From positions 3,463,001 to 3,527,000 of the forward strand of contig NC_087110.1 in assembly GCF_963855985.1 (NCBI RefSeq): 64,000 nt of DNA, written 5' to 3'. The DNA is from Ostrinia nubilalis (taxonomy: Eukaryota; Arthropoda; Insecta; Lepidoptera; Crambidae). Below the pieces are notes generated by a model. The model was not told where the DNA came from, did no database searches, and worked only from the letters and a program-made list of their open reading frames with translations. A program made the translations under genes and the position numbers. The stretch's first letter is position 1, and every line of letters begins with the position of its first letter. Positions 41,501 to 52,805 of the stretch are shown in pieces.

Positions 41501-44020
41501 ATGATGGAAAGATTACAGAACTGTCAGTTTGACCTTGCGTCAAGAATAGAAAAATCAAAAGTCAATTTCTTAAAAAGTTCTAAAGATCGTTTGACAAAGG
41601 AGTATGTAGAGGGAAAGTTGGAACTACTTGAAGGTTTGTGGAGTGAATTTCTGTTGGGTCATAGGGAATTGTTGCGCACTACGGAACCGAAAGTGTTATC
41701 TGAGTCGAGGTATATGCGAAGCGATACTTATGACAAAACAGAAGATTCTTATATTGATTATAAATGTAAATTAAAAGCGGGTTTATCTAAATACGTTATA
41801 ATCACAAGTTCTTCCAACACGGATCCTAACCAGCCCACTCTACAGGCGCCTAATGTCAAACTACCAAAGGTTAATATTCCGATCTTCTCAGGAAAGTACT
41901 CGGAATGGAACACCTTCCGAGACTTATTCCAGTCCTTAATTCATTCAAACAAGACATTAGGAAATGCTCAGAAATTATTGTATTTAAAGGGGTACTTACA
42001 AGGTGAAGCCGAGCAACTTTTATGTAACATTCCGATTACAGACAGTAATTATGATTATTGTTGGGGTTTATTGGATGAGAGATACAACAACAAAAGATAC
42101 ATCTGTCATCACATCTTGAAAAGACTGCTAAGCCAGAAAAATGTAATTTGTGAGTCGGCTAGTGGTTTGAAAGGTCTGATGGACACCACAAACGATTGTT
42201 TGTCCGCTCTGTCTAACATTGGCATTGATACTAGTACCTGGGACGTGCTGGTAATCCACATATTAACGCTGAAGTTGGACCCTGAATCAAAAAGGCAGTG
42301 GGAATTTAGCATCATGGATAGTAGCACTACTGAGCTACCTACTTACGACCAATTCGAAAGGTTTCTTAACAATCGCTACCGCGCCCTTGAATTTTTGAGT
42401 TCAGAGTCCAAACCGATTCCTAACAAAAACTTGCCTGTTAGTCAAATTAAGGCCATGCACGTTACCACGTTAGTCTGTCCCTTTTGTAAGAAGGAGCACA
42501 AATTGAGCACGTGTAAGGGTTTTAGGGATACGTCTGTGGATTTACGTCGCGAATTTGTTGCTTCTCACAATGTTTGCTTTTGTTGTCTCGGAAACAATCA
42601 CTCTGCCAAATTCTGTCGCAGTGAGTACAAGTGTCGCATCTGCAAGAGGAAGCACCACACTCTGCTGCATCCTACGAACAAGATTGCTGCACAGGAACCA
42701 CAAAACGGGGAGGCTACGGCTGATACCAAGAAAGTTGGTGCTGTTATTTCCTGCACGTCTACAAGAAGCACGGTGGATTGTAGCCAGGTATTGCTAGCGA
42801 CGGCACTTGTAGATACTGTTTCTAAATACGGTCAAACTTATACTATTCGTGCTTTACTGGATCAAGGGTCCCAATCTTCTTTTATTACGGAGGCCATGGT
42901 TCAATTATTGGGGTTGAAGAAGATTCCAGCTAAAGGGCAGATAGTAGGAGTAGGTGGAACGAACGGGCTCACGACAAGATCTACGGTTGAAATAAAAATA
43001 GCATCACGGGTCGATCCGAACTTTATTGCAACGGTGAAAGCTTATGTTCTAGAATCCATCACATCGCTTTTGCCTAACCGAAAAATAAGAGCGGAGGAAT
43101 GGAAGGAGCTTGAGGACATTGTCCTCGCGGATCCGAGCTATTATACTTCTAACAGTGTGGATTTGTTGTTGGGGTCAGAAGTATATAGCCGGGTAATTCA
43201 AAACGGAGTCATCAAGGGACCGCTTGGTTCACCACTTGCTCAGTGTTCATCATTGGGGTGGATTCTGTCTGGTGTCGTTAACACGCCCATGACCACGATG
43301 CCCTCTGAAACAATAAATGTGATGCACTGTAGCGTGGAGGATAATCAGCTTCAAAGAAAATGTCGGAAGCTAGAAGATGACATGCCATTGCCAAATAAAA
43401 GACCGAATACAGAAGATCAAAAGACACGTGAAGAATACTTTACCAAAACTTCTCGTACAGATGACATTGGTCGACACATTGTGCGTCGTCTTCCGTTGAA
43501 AGATGAAGATCCCGATGAGAAGAATTCCCGGCAAACACCTGAAAAAATAATGTATTCATTAACACGTAGACTGAAAAATGGCGATCTGAAACAGAAATAC
43601 ACTGAGGTAGTTAGTGAATATGTTGACATGAATTCGGATCTCGGTGAAGATTCTTCAACGGCGGCTGAGAAGATACTGTTAGACTTTCATGTGGACGATC
43701 TCATGATGGGTTGCGGAACTATCGATCAAGGGAGTCAACTTTACAGAGAAATGAATATGATGTTAGATAAAGAAGAATGTGAGTTGCAAAAGTTGACTAC
43801 TAACAATGAAGACTTGGTAAAGACAATGAAAGAAGATGGTAAAGTAATTCAAAAGAAAGGAAGCGAAGACAGCCTGAAAAGGAAAACTGATGAAATAATA
43901 AAAGGTGGTGGTATTACCTGGAACCGAAGTGAAGATGTATACCGCTACAAGGTCGACGTGCAGACCTACGGAGATCCTGAAACAAAAAGGAAGGTTAAAA
44001 TAAAAAAAGGATACGCTTGA
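41501..44020 (+). CDS. BEL gag-protease polyprotein with pol stub
   Basis: 839 codons. Residues about 120-265 are the Pao-type gag domain ('PKVNIPIFSGKYSEWNTF', 'LLYLKGYLQGEAEQLL'). Three Cys/His knuckles follow: 'CPFCKKEHKLSTC' near 326, 'CFCCLGNNHSAKFC' near 358 and 'CRICKRKHHTLLH' near 377. The retropepsin-type protease has 'ALLDQGSQSSF' near 451, the DQG form used in this family. Residues about 600-705 are the normal linker before reverse transcriptase. Then, in frame, the sequence jumps to 'LLDFHVDDLMMGC' (HVDD at 730-733, usual form YVDD), so the finger and early palm parts are missing. The frame ends shortly after. The fusion stays open, so gag and protease could still be made; reverse transcriptase activity is not expected. 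Codon use matches an ordinary BEL element. Confidence 0.85.
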   Translation: MMERLQNCQFDLASRIEKSKVNFLKSSKDRLTKEYVEGKLELLEGLWSEFLLGHRELLRTTEPKVLSESRYMRSDTYDKTEDSYIDYKCKLKAGLSKYVIITSSSNTDPNQPTLQAPNVKLPKVNIPIFSGKYSEWNTFRDLFQSLIHSNKTLGNAQKLLYLKGYLQGEAEQLLCNIPITDSNYDYCWGLLDERYNNKRYICHHILKRLLSQKNVICESASGLKGLMDTTNDCLSALSNIGIDTSTWDVLVIHILTLKLDPESKRQWEFSIMDSSTTELPTYDQFERFLNNRYRALEFLSSESKPIPNKNLPVSQIKAMHVTTLVCPFCKKEHKLSTCKGFRDTSVDLRREFVASHNVCFCCLGNNHSAKFCRSEYKCRICKRKHHTLLHPTNKIAAQEPQNGEATADTKKVGAVISCTSTRSTVDCSQVLLATALVDTVSKYGQTYTIRALLDQGSQSSFITEAMVQLLGLKKIPAKGQIVGVGGTNGLTTRSTVEIKIASRVDPNFIATVKAYVLESITSLLPNRKIRAEEWKELEDIVLADPSYYTSNSVDLLLGSEVYSRVIQNGVIKGPLGSPLAQCSSLGWILSGVVNTPMTTMPSETINVMHCSVEDNQLQRKCRKLEDDMPLPNKRPNTEDQKTREEYFTKTSRTDDIGRHIVRRLPLKDEDPDEKNSRQTPEKIMYSLTRRLKNGDLKQKYTEVVSEYVDMNSDLGEDSSTAAEKILLDFHVDDLMMGCGTIDQGSQLYREMNMMLDKEECELQKLTTNNEDLVKTMKEDGKVIQKKGSEDSLKRKTDEIIKGGGITWNRSEDVYRYKVDVQTYGDPETKRKVKIKKGYA

Positions 44021-44637
44021 GAAACGCTATGGGTATTTAACATCAGTAGAGATACAGAAGGCATTGGTTTGTATTTAGTAGCATGCCAATCTGAAAACTT
44101 TAGTGCTGATGTTGAAAGGTTAAGAGAAAGTAGATACTTACCTAAACGCAGTTATCTCCGGTTCTTGATCCTTTTTCTAATGTGAACTGTTGAGAGTTGG
44201 AGACTTGAAAACTTATAGCTTCATAAACGTCGTGTCGTAAGGTAAAACATAAAGATGGACTATACAAATTCGTCAACCTAAAAGTTGGTGAGTTAGTTGT
44301 CATAACGGTGGACAACTAGCTACGGGTCTTGGCTCAGTGGCAGGGTGATTGTGGTCCATCCCGGTAACGATGATGTTTAGGTTATACAGTTTCAAGGTAA
44401 AGATTTGTCTCCTTCCTAAGGCTAAATAATTTAGTTTATTTAGTTTTAAGGTTTTAAGTTTATTGGAAGTGTTTTTATTATTTTACGGTACAATGGTTTT
44501 TATATGGTTTATTTTATGTTTATTATTGTTGTGTGTTGTGTACCGTAACCTGTTTCATGGTGGGCGATACGTTCGCACTAAGTTTCATTTGGTTTTTCCT
44601 GTTGTTAAGGACCTAGGACGGTCCTTGGTGGGCGATA
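44021..44637 (+). pseudogene. Deleted pol remnant (integrase ends)
   Basis: From 44080 one frame reads 'ACQSENFSADVERLRESRYL', typical of the segment before integrase in this family. Near 44285 another frame reads 'VGELVVI' followed by a broken 'HPGND'-type tail typical of the integrase C terminus. The integrase core between them is absent. A purine-rich 'ggtgggcgata' sits directly before the 3' LTR and is the likely polypurine tract; 'ggtgggcgata' also occurs about 65 bp earlier. Confidence 0.7.
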
Positions 44638-44902
44638 TGTATAAACCTTCCATGAAACTTGTTTATGTTTGTTGCCAATAGATGTCACTGTACTTTGAGA
44701 CGCGTAAAGCTGTACCGCGGTGTCCAGATTTTTTTCCCCGGCTTTATATACCGGGAGGATTTTGACACATTGAACCTTTGACAACCATTGTGAACCATTG
44801 ACAACCTGTGTCAAGCAATAAATTGTCACCTACATATTGACGTCTTATTTATACCTAGATAAGAGTCCCTTAAGTGCGCCGAGAGTATCCGTGGTTTATT
44901 CA
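44638..44902 (+). repeat. BEL 3' LTR
   Basis: Same 265 bp as the 5' LTR, then TAAAT and the continuing host monomer 'caatttgaacgataat'. Confidence 0.9.
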
Positions 44903-45578
44903 TAAATCAATTTGAACGATAATTTTTTTGTTGAATAGGTATTATCAAAAGGGTGGTTTCATGCGAATTTGAAGAAAATATTTCACCCCCAAGGGTGGAA
45001 AATTGGGGTTGAACTTTTTTATACGCAATATTTTTAATTTTTAGTTTTTTTTGTGTTCACGCATTTGAAGTCGGTTTTATTTTTTTAAAAAGTTAATTAT
45101 ACTATAAAGTGTTAAAAAGCTTTAAGGCTGAAAGACATTGCTCGAAAAAGGTGAGCGCATTTTCTTGAAAATCAAGAGACAAAGGTTTAAAATAAAATCT
45201 TAGCATTCCAGCCAAATTTCACCCTTAGTGAGTTGAAAAATTGTCAGCAAATATAATGTTCTGTGACAAGTTGTTTTGGAAAGAGATCGAGTAAATTATT
45301 AAGTAAAAAAACTCATAAATAAAAGTCGAACGCCTTGCGAAACATTAGTTGAAAAAGACACGACAGAATTGACTGTTTTTTTGTAAGAAATATCTTAAAA
45401 GTTCCTACTATGTATTTTAACTACCTACTGGACTATCCATCGGTTTTATGCAAAATAAACAAAAACTCTAATAAGTACCCTCACGGGTCTTCTTCTATCT
45501 CCCTTTCTCTCATATTCGGCCTAGTTTTGGATCATACCTCACATCAACAAGGATTTATTGTAAAGACAAATCTATACT

Positions 45579-45781
45579 TCTATACTTAATTTATAAATGC
45601 GAAAGTAACTCTGTCTGTCTGTCGGTCTGTCTCGCTTTCACACCTAAACCACGGAACCGATTTTGATGAAATTTGGCATAGAGATAGTTTGAGTCCCGGG
45701 AAAGGACATAGGATAGTTTTTTCCCAGTTTTTCTGTGACAGACAAAATTCCACGTGGGCGAAGCCGCGAGCGGAAAGCTAG
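45579..45781 (+). mobile_element. Helitron-like family A, internal deletion
   Basis: TCTATACTTAATTTATAAAT start and GCTAG end before T. It lacks about 30 bp around 'ttttgaaacaggg' relative to the copy at 12727. Confidence 0.65.
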
Positions 45782-46294
45782 TATAAAATATAAAGTAGCC
45801 TTTATCAGTCTTATTACTACCAAAATGGTTCTGTAGATCATTGTTGAGAAGTTAAAACCTCATTTTATGCTTTCGTGGAATTTATGTTTGATTATTCTTT
45901 ATGATGTAACCTAAATGCCGAATAACTCGAACTCAGGATTTACTGGGAGAAAAAATGAGTTTCTAAATTGACGTACAATTGCTACAGATTTGAAAAATGC
46001 CATTAACATAAGTCTACGTTCATCCTTTTTTCCACTAAAATCACAGTATAGGTACATTTAGACACGCACAAGGTAATAATATTTATTTGCAAAGATATTT
46101 CTTAGTAAGAAGTATTTTTTACATTTACTTACTCACGGATATCAAAGGAGGCGACTGAAGGACAAATATTATGACAACATCAGGCCACCCCAACCCGTTT
46201 GATCAGCATGATGAGTGTAAGCCAAATCTTTTATTGACACGTTGATGATGAAGTGATTAACTAACAATATTTCCGTTATCCCCTCCAGCTAGGC

Positions 46295-46622
46295 TTTTTT
46301 TTATCCACAACGAGGAAGCTCTTGGCATGTATCTCACCTGATAGTAAGTGACGATCAGGCCGAAGGTGGAAGCGAGCTTCACCCGGAATCCTCAACCACG
46401 GAGGAACTGGCTATCTTACCTCTAACTGCCGGAACACAACAATGCTGTTAACATTGTTGTTATAGCGACAGACAAGTAAGATGGTGGTAGCTAGCCATGC
46501 GGACTTAGAACAAGCCCTACCACCAACCAAACCGAACAGAAAAATCTGCCCCCACTGGGAATCGAACCCGGGACCTCTGCGTCTAAAGCAGTTGGTCTTA
46601 CCACTAGACCACAGAGGCGGTT
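46295..46622 (-). mobile_element. SINE C, full length
   Basis: The minus-strand head (46622 down to about 46548) has a tRNA-like A box ('tggtctagtggtaagac') and B box ('gggttcgattccc'). The body reads 'ggtggtagggcttgttctaa' and 'acaatgttaacagcattg', ending in an A-run at 46295. A tRNA-derived retroposon, not a tRNA gene. Confidence 0.7.
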
Positions 46623-46629
46623 AAATAAT

Positions 46630-46940
46630 ACACTTGTGTTACAAGTGGGCTCACCACAATAGACCAGCGGTCGGCGAAGGTCGAACTAACAGCAACTGCC
46701 CTTGAGTGCGACACCGATAGCAGGCTAAATTTTATTATTGCCACGATAGCCGAACGGTTGAAGCCACGATAGCCGAACGGTGAAGAGGTCAGACTGGCCG
46801 ACTCGTGATCCGGGGAACGCGGGTTCGGTCCCCGCCGCCGCTCGACTATTGTGGTGAGCTCACTTGTGACACAAGCATATTTAGCTTAGTACGAGGGGCT
46901 AACGGGACTATTAGTAATTTGTGCAATAACAAAATACTAA
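46630..46940. mobile_element. SINE B copies
   Basis: 46630-46690 is a broken minus-strand piece. 46736-46940 is a plus-strand copy whose head start 'ccacgatagccgaacggt' is duplicated in tandem. B box 'gggttcggtcccc', then 'gctcgactattgtggtgagc' and a tail around 'agtaatttgtgcaat'. Another copy is inverted at 61070-61215; diverged relatives are at 62525 and 63660. Confidence 0.6.
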
Positions 46941-47439
46941 TAATACACAAAAAAATGTTTACTAGAAATTTTCTAAGATAGGTAACCCAATTTCTTCTAA
47001 GATTGTAACCTATGTTGTTTACCACTAGCGCATACTGAAAAGGGTAATTCCAAATATAATGCCTACATGTGATCAAGATCTGTAGATTAGGTAATAGCAC
47101 AGATATGTAATAGGTAACCGTTACTGAAATGCTATACTAATCGCACAGCTCATAGTATCAGCTAGTAGTAGCTAACAGTCAGTACATAGTACGACTGGTA
47201 AGACACGCCTGATCCTAGTAAAAAAAGTATTTTTTACTGTCTAAAGAAAATAAATAAAAGGAATAGACATAAACGACATTCTTCAGTATTTTTATACTTT
47301 CTTTATTTATTTTTGCCAGATGGCGTGATGCTGGTGGATAAATATTAATGATAGTTATAGCAACCAACGAAAAAATGTCCGTCTCTACCATCCATCGTCA
47401 CTAGTTAATAGCTATTTCAAATATGTTGGGTCATACAGT

Positions 47440-47640
47440 TCCCACCTCTCGTTCCCACCGCTGCAATTCCGTGTAGGGATCTACAGCTTGACCGCCAATA
47501 AAAACCCAACCAGTGAAGACCAGTTTTTTGAGTCATACGGTTATACGATTTTCAGTGTTGATAGGTTAAAAATCGTTAGTGTATAGTCCCACGATTTTGA
47601 AACGTCAAGTGGCAAAAATCAAAAACTAAACCCAGTATTG
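47440..47640 (-). repeat. Repeat family M, extended
   Basis: Minus-strand copy with 'gggatctacagcttgaccgc', continuing into 'cgattttgaaacgtcaagtg' shared with 7050-7110. Positions 47632-47665 and 47711-47745 repeat a 'ccagtattgat' and 'gcgccctcc' pattern. Confidence 0.55.
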
Positions 47641-48094
47641 ATATAAGCGCCCTCCGGTAATGTCATAATAAATGGTTGTCCAACGTCGCAAAAATCGGAA
47701 CCAGCGATCCAGTATTGATGGTGGCGCCCTCCTGTCAATGTCACCGGTGGGACAGTTCAGTGTAGGGCATCTATATTAAGAATAATTTTTCGTTTCTATT
47801 GTCAGTTTCTAGAACTGATAAGTATTGCCTAAGTTTACTGTTCTCTTTTGCTGTGTCTAAGAGAAAAAGCAGACTTATGTCCCGGATAAAATCTACAAGG
47901 CATTAGTGCTAGGTAAACGGCTTTCTGGGAGTTTATTTGCAGAAGTTATTGCCTTACCTTGCCTTGCGACCAGTAAATGGAATAACTGTTTAGTGTCTCA
48001 TAATTTGAAGGTATTGTCACCATTTGTCTTGCTTTAAGAAAATTGATACTGCATTTATCTTTTCTACGTTGTCTTGTTGGCGTTAGCATAATCA

Positions 48095-48440
48095 TTTCTG
48101 CCACAGGATATGGATGAGAATCCACTGGTTAAAGTAGGAATCTCCTAATTATTTCTGGATTCGCCTGGTTGGTAGCATTCTGCATCCAGCGCCTTCCTGC
48201 TACTTTTATAAGGTCATCTGTACATCTTGTGGGTTGACGTTTCACGCTGCTCTTGCCGACAGTGCGTGGGTGGTCTATAACTGATAAACATTTTTATAGG
48301 TACGTTAACGATCCTGACTTACTTGACTTATGGTCCTATGTCCCCTAGCTGGGGCAGAGGGCGTCCACAACATTCCTCCATCGTGTTCAGTCTTGAGCTT
48401 CGCGTTTGATCTCGCTCCAAGGTTTCCCTATTTCGATCCT
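48095..48440 (-). mobile_element. RTE stub and second LINE C-terminal fragment
   Basis: 48095-48270 is a diverged type 2 RTE stub on the minus strand. 48325-48440 on the minus strand encodes 'WSEIKREAQD' and 'VVDALCPS'-like sequence, the conserved end of another LINE; its paralogue is at 53846-53985. Confidence 0.5.
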
Positions 48441-49737
48441 AATACACAAATAATTGAATGATTCATTGTATCGATTATTTTGAAACGACGAATTGATCCG
48501 AATATAGCTCTTAGATGTGAAAGATGAGATCTATAAAATATTAAGACTGTTGATCTTTGTCAGATATTACAACCCTGTTAACAATAGTCCAGTAATTGAG
48601 ATAATCTTGACGTACATGTAAACTTATCTTGATTACAATTAGTCATGGCGAGCTTGAATTATAGTTAGATTATGTTTAGGCAGGTAAAGGCAGTAAATTA
48701 AATTTATTAATGTAGGTACATAATAATATCTAGTACCTGTCATACATTAATTATGAGATATATAGTAGGTACAATAGCTCTGTTAATCAAAAAAATACGC
48801 ACGTAATTATACATATTCCATGATGCAACAACCAACATGATGTTTAATAAACGTTTATGAATATATTATGACCATAATAATAATAAGTCATCGGCCTTTG
48901 TAATTTTTTATCGTATTCTAGTCCAAATATAGATCACTTGGACTAATAATGGATGAATATGGTAAGGAATTATACCCATTCTACTACAATATGGAATGTC
49001 TATGACGAAGTAACATATCGTCTCGAAATCGGTCAGAGCTCAATTTCCACAAAGAGAAATGCCTAATAAAGTCTATGAATATAAAAAAGTTCTAAGACAT
49101 TATACAGACATTCTCGGACGAGGCTTCTTGAAGTAATTCTGACTGACTTTTATAACAGTTTTATGATCAGGAAAACTGAAATTGTAAGCGCTTTGGAAAT
49201 CATATTCGCAGATCACTACAAATTTCTCACTTTACGACTAGCAAAGTGTATTGCTTTCGCTGATATCTGTAAAAGCGTAGAAGACAGAGGAATGAAAGAA
49301 CATGACTGTGAAACGTTTGAGGCCAATAATAAATCCTACCAAAAACATTTTCATTGTAAAAATTTAACTGTAAAAAGTGTTCAACTTTACATGCCCTAAC
49401 CCTACATCTAAGTTAAAATTATGTGGTGTGTGTTGTAATAAATCGTCTCGTTTTGCTCGCAGGCCGATGACTCACCCTGAACAAGCCGGTTTCCGAAAAA
49501 ACTTTAGCTACGGCAGATTATACGTAATCAGCTACTTTGCCTGGCGATTGTGGACTGAGAAAGCCTTCGATTCGTTGTCATAACAACAAGAAAATAGCCC
49601 ACATAATTAAATTAACTCACTTTCATAATAAATATTTTTTTTAATATTTTTTATCTTAAAAAAGTTGAATTTTTCAACACAGTTATTTAATCTGGCTGTA
49701 ATCTGTAATCTGGTTTCATGTAAAATACCTGATATGG
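48441..49737. other. No recognisable feature
   Basis: AT-rich. Open frames of 78 and 68 codons at 49163-49583 have no recognisable domain. Nothing repeated elsewhere was noticed. Confidence 0.45.
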
Positions 49738-49895
49738 GTATACGGGACTATTCCCACCTCTCCTTCCCACCACTGCAACTCCTGTGTAGCCAGGATCTAA
49801 AGCTTATGGCTGACCGCCATAAAAACCCAACCAATGAAGGTCAAGTTTGTCCCGGGGGAAAGTTAAACACTGTCATTGGACCCGCAACGAAATTA
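49738..49895 (-). repeat. Repeat family M
   Basis: Complete minus-strand copy: 'cgggactattcccacctctc' to 'cattggacccgcaacgaaat'. Confidence 0.65.
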
Positions 49896-50544
49896 ATAAG
49901 AAGAACATAGGAGTAGGGTATTTAACCAATATAACCATCTCTTGACAGCTTATACGCTTTTTCCGTTCACTCCGCGTACACAAATCCTCCACTTAACAAA
50001 GGCTTTGGAGCAGCGAATGGATCCGGCACACATTGAATTTTGAACGCATTATTTTGATTAAAACTTTGTTTAGGCAAAACATCGTACATATTGCTTTCCT
50101 GGCAGATAAACCTACCTACAGTGTACATCTATGTACATGAACATTTTAAAATCTGTTTACATTTTTGTATTAGGTACTTTTGAATTTATTGAAAGCTTAT
50201 CAAAGGGAAGGGTTTCTGTTTTTGTCGTAGTTTAGTAGTGTTTTATTTTTCGACAAAATTGAGTGTTATTTTGAACTGAGACACAAATAATCGATATAAA
50301 ATCGAATCTGCAATAGATTTCAAACGTCTAACGAATGTGTAACACGTTACATTCCCTAAAATCACTGGTGTGAGATATTTTGATTGGCCAAACTGGGAAC
50401 TACGCAAAGACATTTTGTATTGTGTGCCCCACGAATATACTATTCGTAACCGAGTATTCTGTTGCAACGCTGTGGTATGACTCTACATTCTAGAATAACT
50501 TCAAGCCTATAGATTTATGTGGTTAGAACGTACTGAGTTTTAGC

Positions 50545-50755
50545 CAAATGACGTCCACTGCTGGACAAAAGGCCTTCCCCCAAGAATTTTCATAACGAAC
50601 GGTCCTGTGCTGCCCGCATCCAGGTTCTTCCCGCGACCATCACCGGATCGTCGGTCCACGTAGTAGGAAGCCCGCCCACGATACGTTTTCCGGCCCGTGG
50701 TCGACTCTCGAGAACTTTTCTGCCCCAACGGCCATCATCTCTACGAGCTACTTAA
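50545..50755 (-). mobile_element. RTE-type LINE 3' stub, type 1
   Basis: Same span as 18855-19075; the minus strand has 'WTSFG'-like end, 'VDRRSGDG' in the shadow frame, and breaks. Confidence 0.65.
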
Positions 50756-52604
50756 TTTTAGCAATTCTGCGGGCTATAATAATATCAGTCACAATGGTTT
50801 TCCTGCGGATCTCCTCATTTCTGATTCGATCACTTGGGCCGTATATTCTATGCTTTTCTTGCTACAAATTTATGACACCTATATATTCCAGAAACGGATG
50901 TTGTAGGCCGTATTACGTACATAAGTTTCTGCCCAGTCGAGTTAGCTGGAAGTTTTCCGTACATTTGAATGCTCTTTGCCGGGACAGTCTTACTTTTATT
51001 CTCGCTGTGATTTATGTGTTGATGGCTCGTAAAGGCAGTTTACGACGACCGCTAACTGTCAGCGCTGTTTGTCAGTTACTGTCAATTGTGTGGGCAGTAT
51101 CGTTTGCGTTAAGTTTTAGTGCTCCGTGATTTGGTCAGCATAAAGATGTGTTTTTGTATTAGTAGCATAAGTGAGATTGTCTATGAGTTAGTGTTTTAAT
51201 TATTAGATTCATCTTTAGTGTTTTACTTTCTGTTTTTGCTGTGCTCATGAGAGAAGTCGGGTTTCATTTTGTGATAGATTCGATGTTTTTTCTAAATTAA
51301 GTTGGTATTTAAATGTGGCATCCATTTGAAACGGATAGAGATTCTGGTGTATTAAAAGTACAAGTATAATGGGCTCAACAATTTTAGTTATAATAAAAAT
51401 TTGAAAAGTTAAAAAAAATTCTTATAAAATGGGTAAGATAATATTTTGTAGGATAAACACTTTTTTAATTAATATCTATCACTTGTGTTGTTAGATCCAG
51501 ATTGTAGGTCCGGTTTTTTTGCAAAAGTTATATACCTACCATCCTTTGCCCAGTGATTTCATACGATTTAAAAATTTATCGATTGGTATATATTTTATTT
51601 TCGGACGTATTTACTTAATAACCATACTATCGAAAAAGTTATTGCACATGCAGATGACATATTTCGCATTAATCCTTACAAACAACGATAATGGCAGCCA
51701 AACGCCGCGTACATTCCCGGTTTTATTTATTGGCACCGGTTTTTTATATCGTTTACGGTTGTCGTGTTGTGACCGAGTCGAGGAAAAACTATTTCCCACG
51801 TCTGTTAGTGGGTTAACTTGGTTTCTTAAACTTTTATTGGGCAATCTATAAATAAATTACTCACCTATTAAACTAGAAATATAGTATAAACAGTAACCTA
51901 AGATATTTAGTAGATAGGTCGATTGGTCTTAGAAAATGACCCACGACTTCTTAGTAGGGATGTATTGTTTTAAACTTTCATGGTCACCAACATAATACCT
52001 AATTCTTCTTCTTCTTTTCGTGTCGACAACAAACCTACACAGTGTCAGCCCAAAACATAATAATAATTATTGACGGGATTGCTACCATGTAGGCTTAATT
52101 TTGAGTTTCCGACATTTCGGCACTGTTGCAAACGCGATGGTCACGACTGAGGAAACTTGCGGGTGAGATTCTTAGTAGGGATTCCAACTCGCTTACCTAC
52201 CAATAAACACGGATCTTCTACGAAGGTACTCATAATCTTCCGCTCCCATCTTAACCCATTGTCACTCCTCACCTCCGTATCCCAAACAAGCCACAAGGGC
52301 CTATCAAAATAATTCCAATTTGCGTTAATACACCCGTTGCTTATCCATTGAGTAGATTTAATTAAGATTAACATGGATTAATGATAGTTTGGTACGTTCG
52401 GGGAAGGTTTCCGCCTATTAGCAGTTTGGTTTCGAGTTGACCCGTCGATTGGGAAATGCATGATTGTGGCTGCTCTTGAGGGGTTAATAACAATTGTCTT
52501 TATGTAGGAATCGGAATTAGATAGTCAGAAAATGGACATATTCATTTTTTTTACTTCCACTAATTTTCATTGATGATTAATGAAATGCCCAGCACTCAGT
52601 GCCC
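50756..52604. other. No assigned gene
   Basis: Open frames at 50794-51129 (111 codons) and 51519-51851 (110 codons) have no recognisable domain. 51030-51260 has a 5' UTR-like TG-rich texture ('tttgtcagttactgtcaatt') but no donor or coding partner that I can support. Confidence 0.4.
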
Positions 52605-52805
52605 AGGGGCAGAAAAGTTCTCAAGTGGCGACCACGAGCCGGAAGACGTAGTGTAGGCAGGCCTCCCACTAGGTGGACCGACGATCTGGTGAAGGTCGTG
52701 GGAGGTGCCTGGATGCGGGCGGCGCAGGACCGGTCTTTGTGGAAATCCTTGGGAGAGGCCTTTGTCCAGTAGTGGACGTCATTCGGCTGAAACGAATGAA
52801 CGAAA
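52605..52805 (+). mobile_element. RTE-type LINE 3' end, best type 1 copy
   Basis: Forward frame 'KVLKWRPRAGRRSVGRPPT', 'RWTDDLVKVVGGAWMRAAQD', 'RSLWKSLGEAFVQ', one internal stop, then 'WTSFG' and stop, tail 'gaatgaacgaaat'. This copy defines the reading of the other type 1 stubs. Confidence 0.75.

Larger units (their letters stand above)
40565..44902 (+). mobile_element. BEL/Pao LTR retrotransposon, internally deleted, recent
   Basis: 4338 bp with LTRs at 40565-40829 and 44638-44902, which I read as identical over 265 bp. The 5-bp target duplication TAAAT is at 40560-40564 and 44903-44907. The interior (3808 bp) has gag and protease intact but most of reverse transcriptase, RNase H and integrase removed. 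Remnants in the right order are a palm motif near 43688, a pre-integrase segment near 44080-44165 (broken frame) and the C-terminal tail of integrase near 44240-44430 (stops present). Identical LTRs date the insertion as very recent, so it must have been replicated with enzymes from a full-length relative. Confidence 0.9.
40174..45085. repeat. Repeat N, tandem monomers, hosting the BEL insertion
   Basis: The left end is doubled (40174 and 40321: 'accgacttcaaaaaa', 'gaggttctcaattcgaccc'). Monomers of about 165 bp follow, containing 'actccgccaattatgaaccg' and 'ccccaagggtggaaaattgg'. After the BEL element the same monomer resumes and the repeat closes with 'catttgaagtcggtt' at 45066-45080, the inverse of its start. 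It is therefore an inverted-end repeat whose second monomer was split by the BEL element. Confidence 0.65.

Noticed and set aside
40565..44902. Endogenous retrovirus with an envelope gene
   Set aside because: No third reading frame or envelope-like protein exists between the pol remnant and the 3' LTR; gag and protease type point to a BEL/Pao retrotransposon.
50794..51129. 111-codon hydrophobic open frame as a membrane protein
   Set aside because: No start context, no family and it begins next to an RTE stub; chance is likely.
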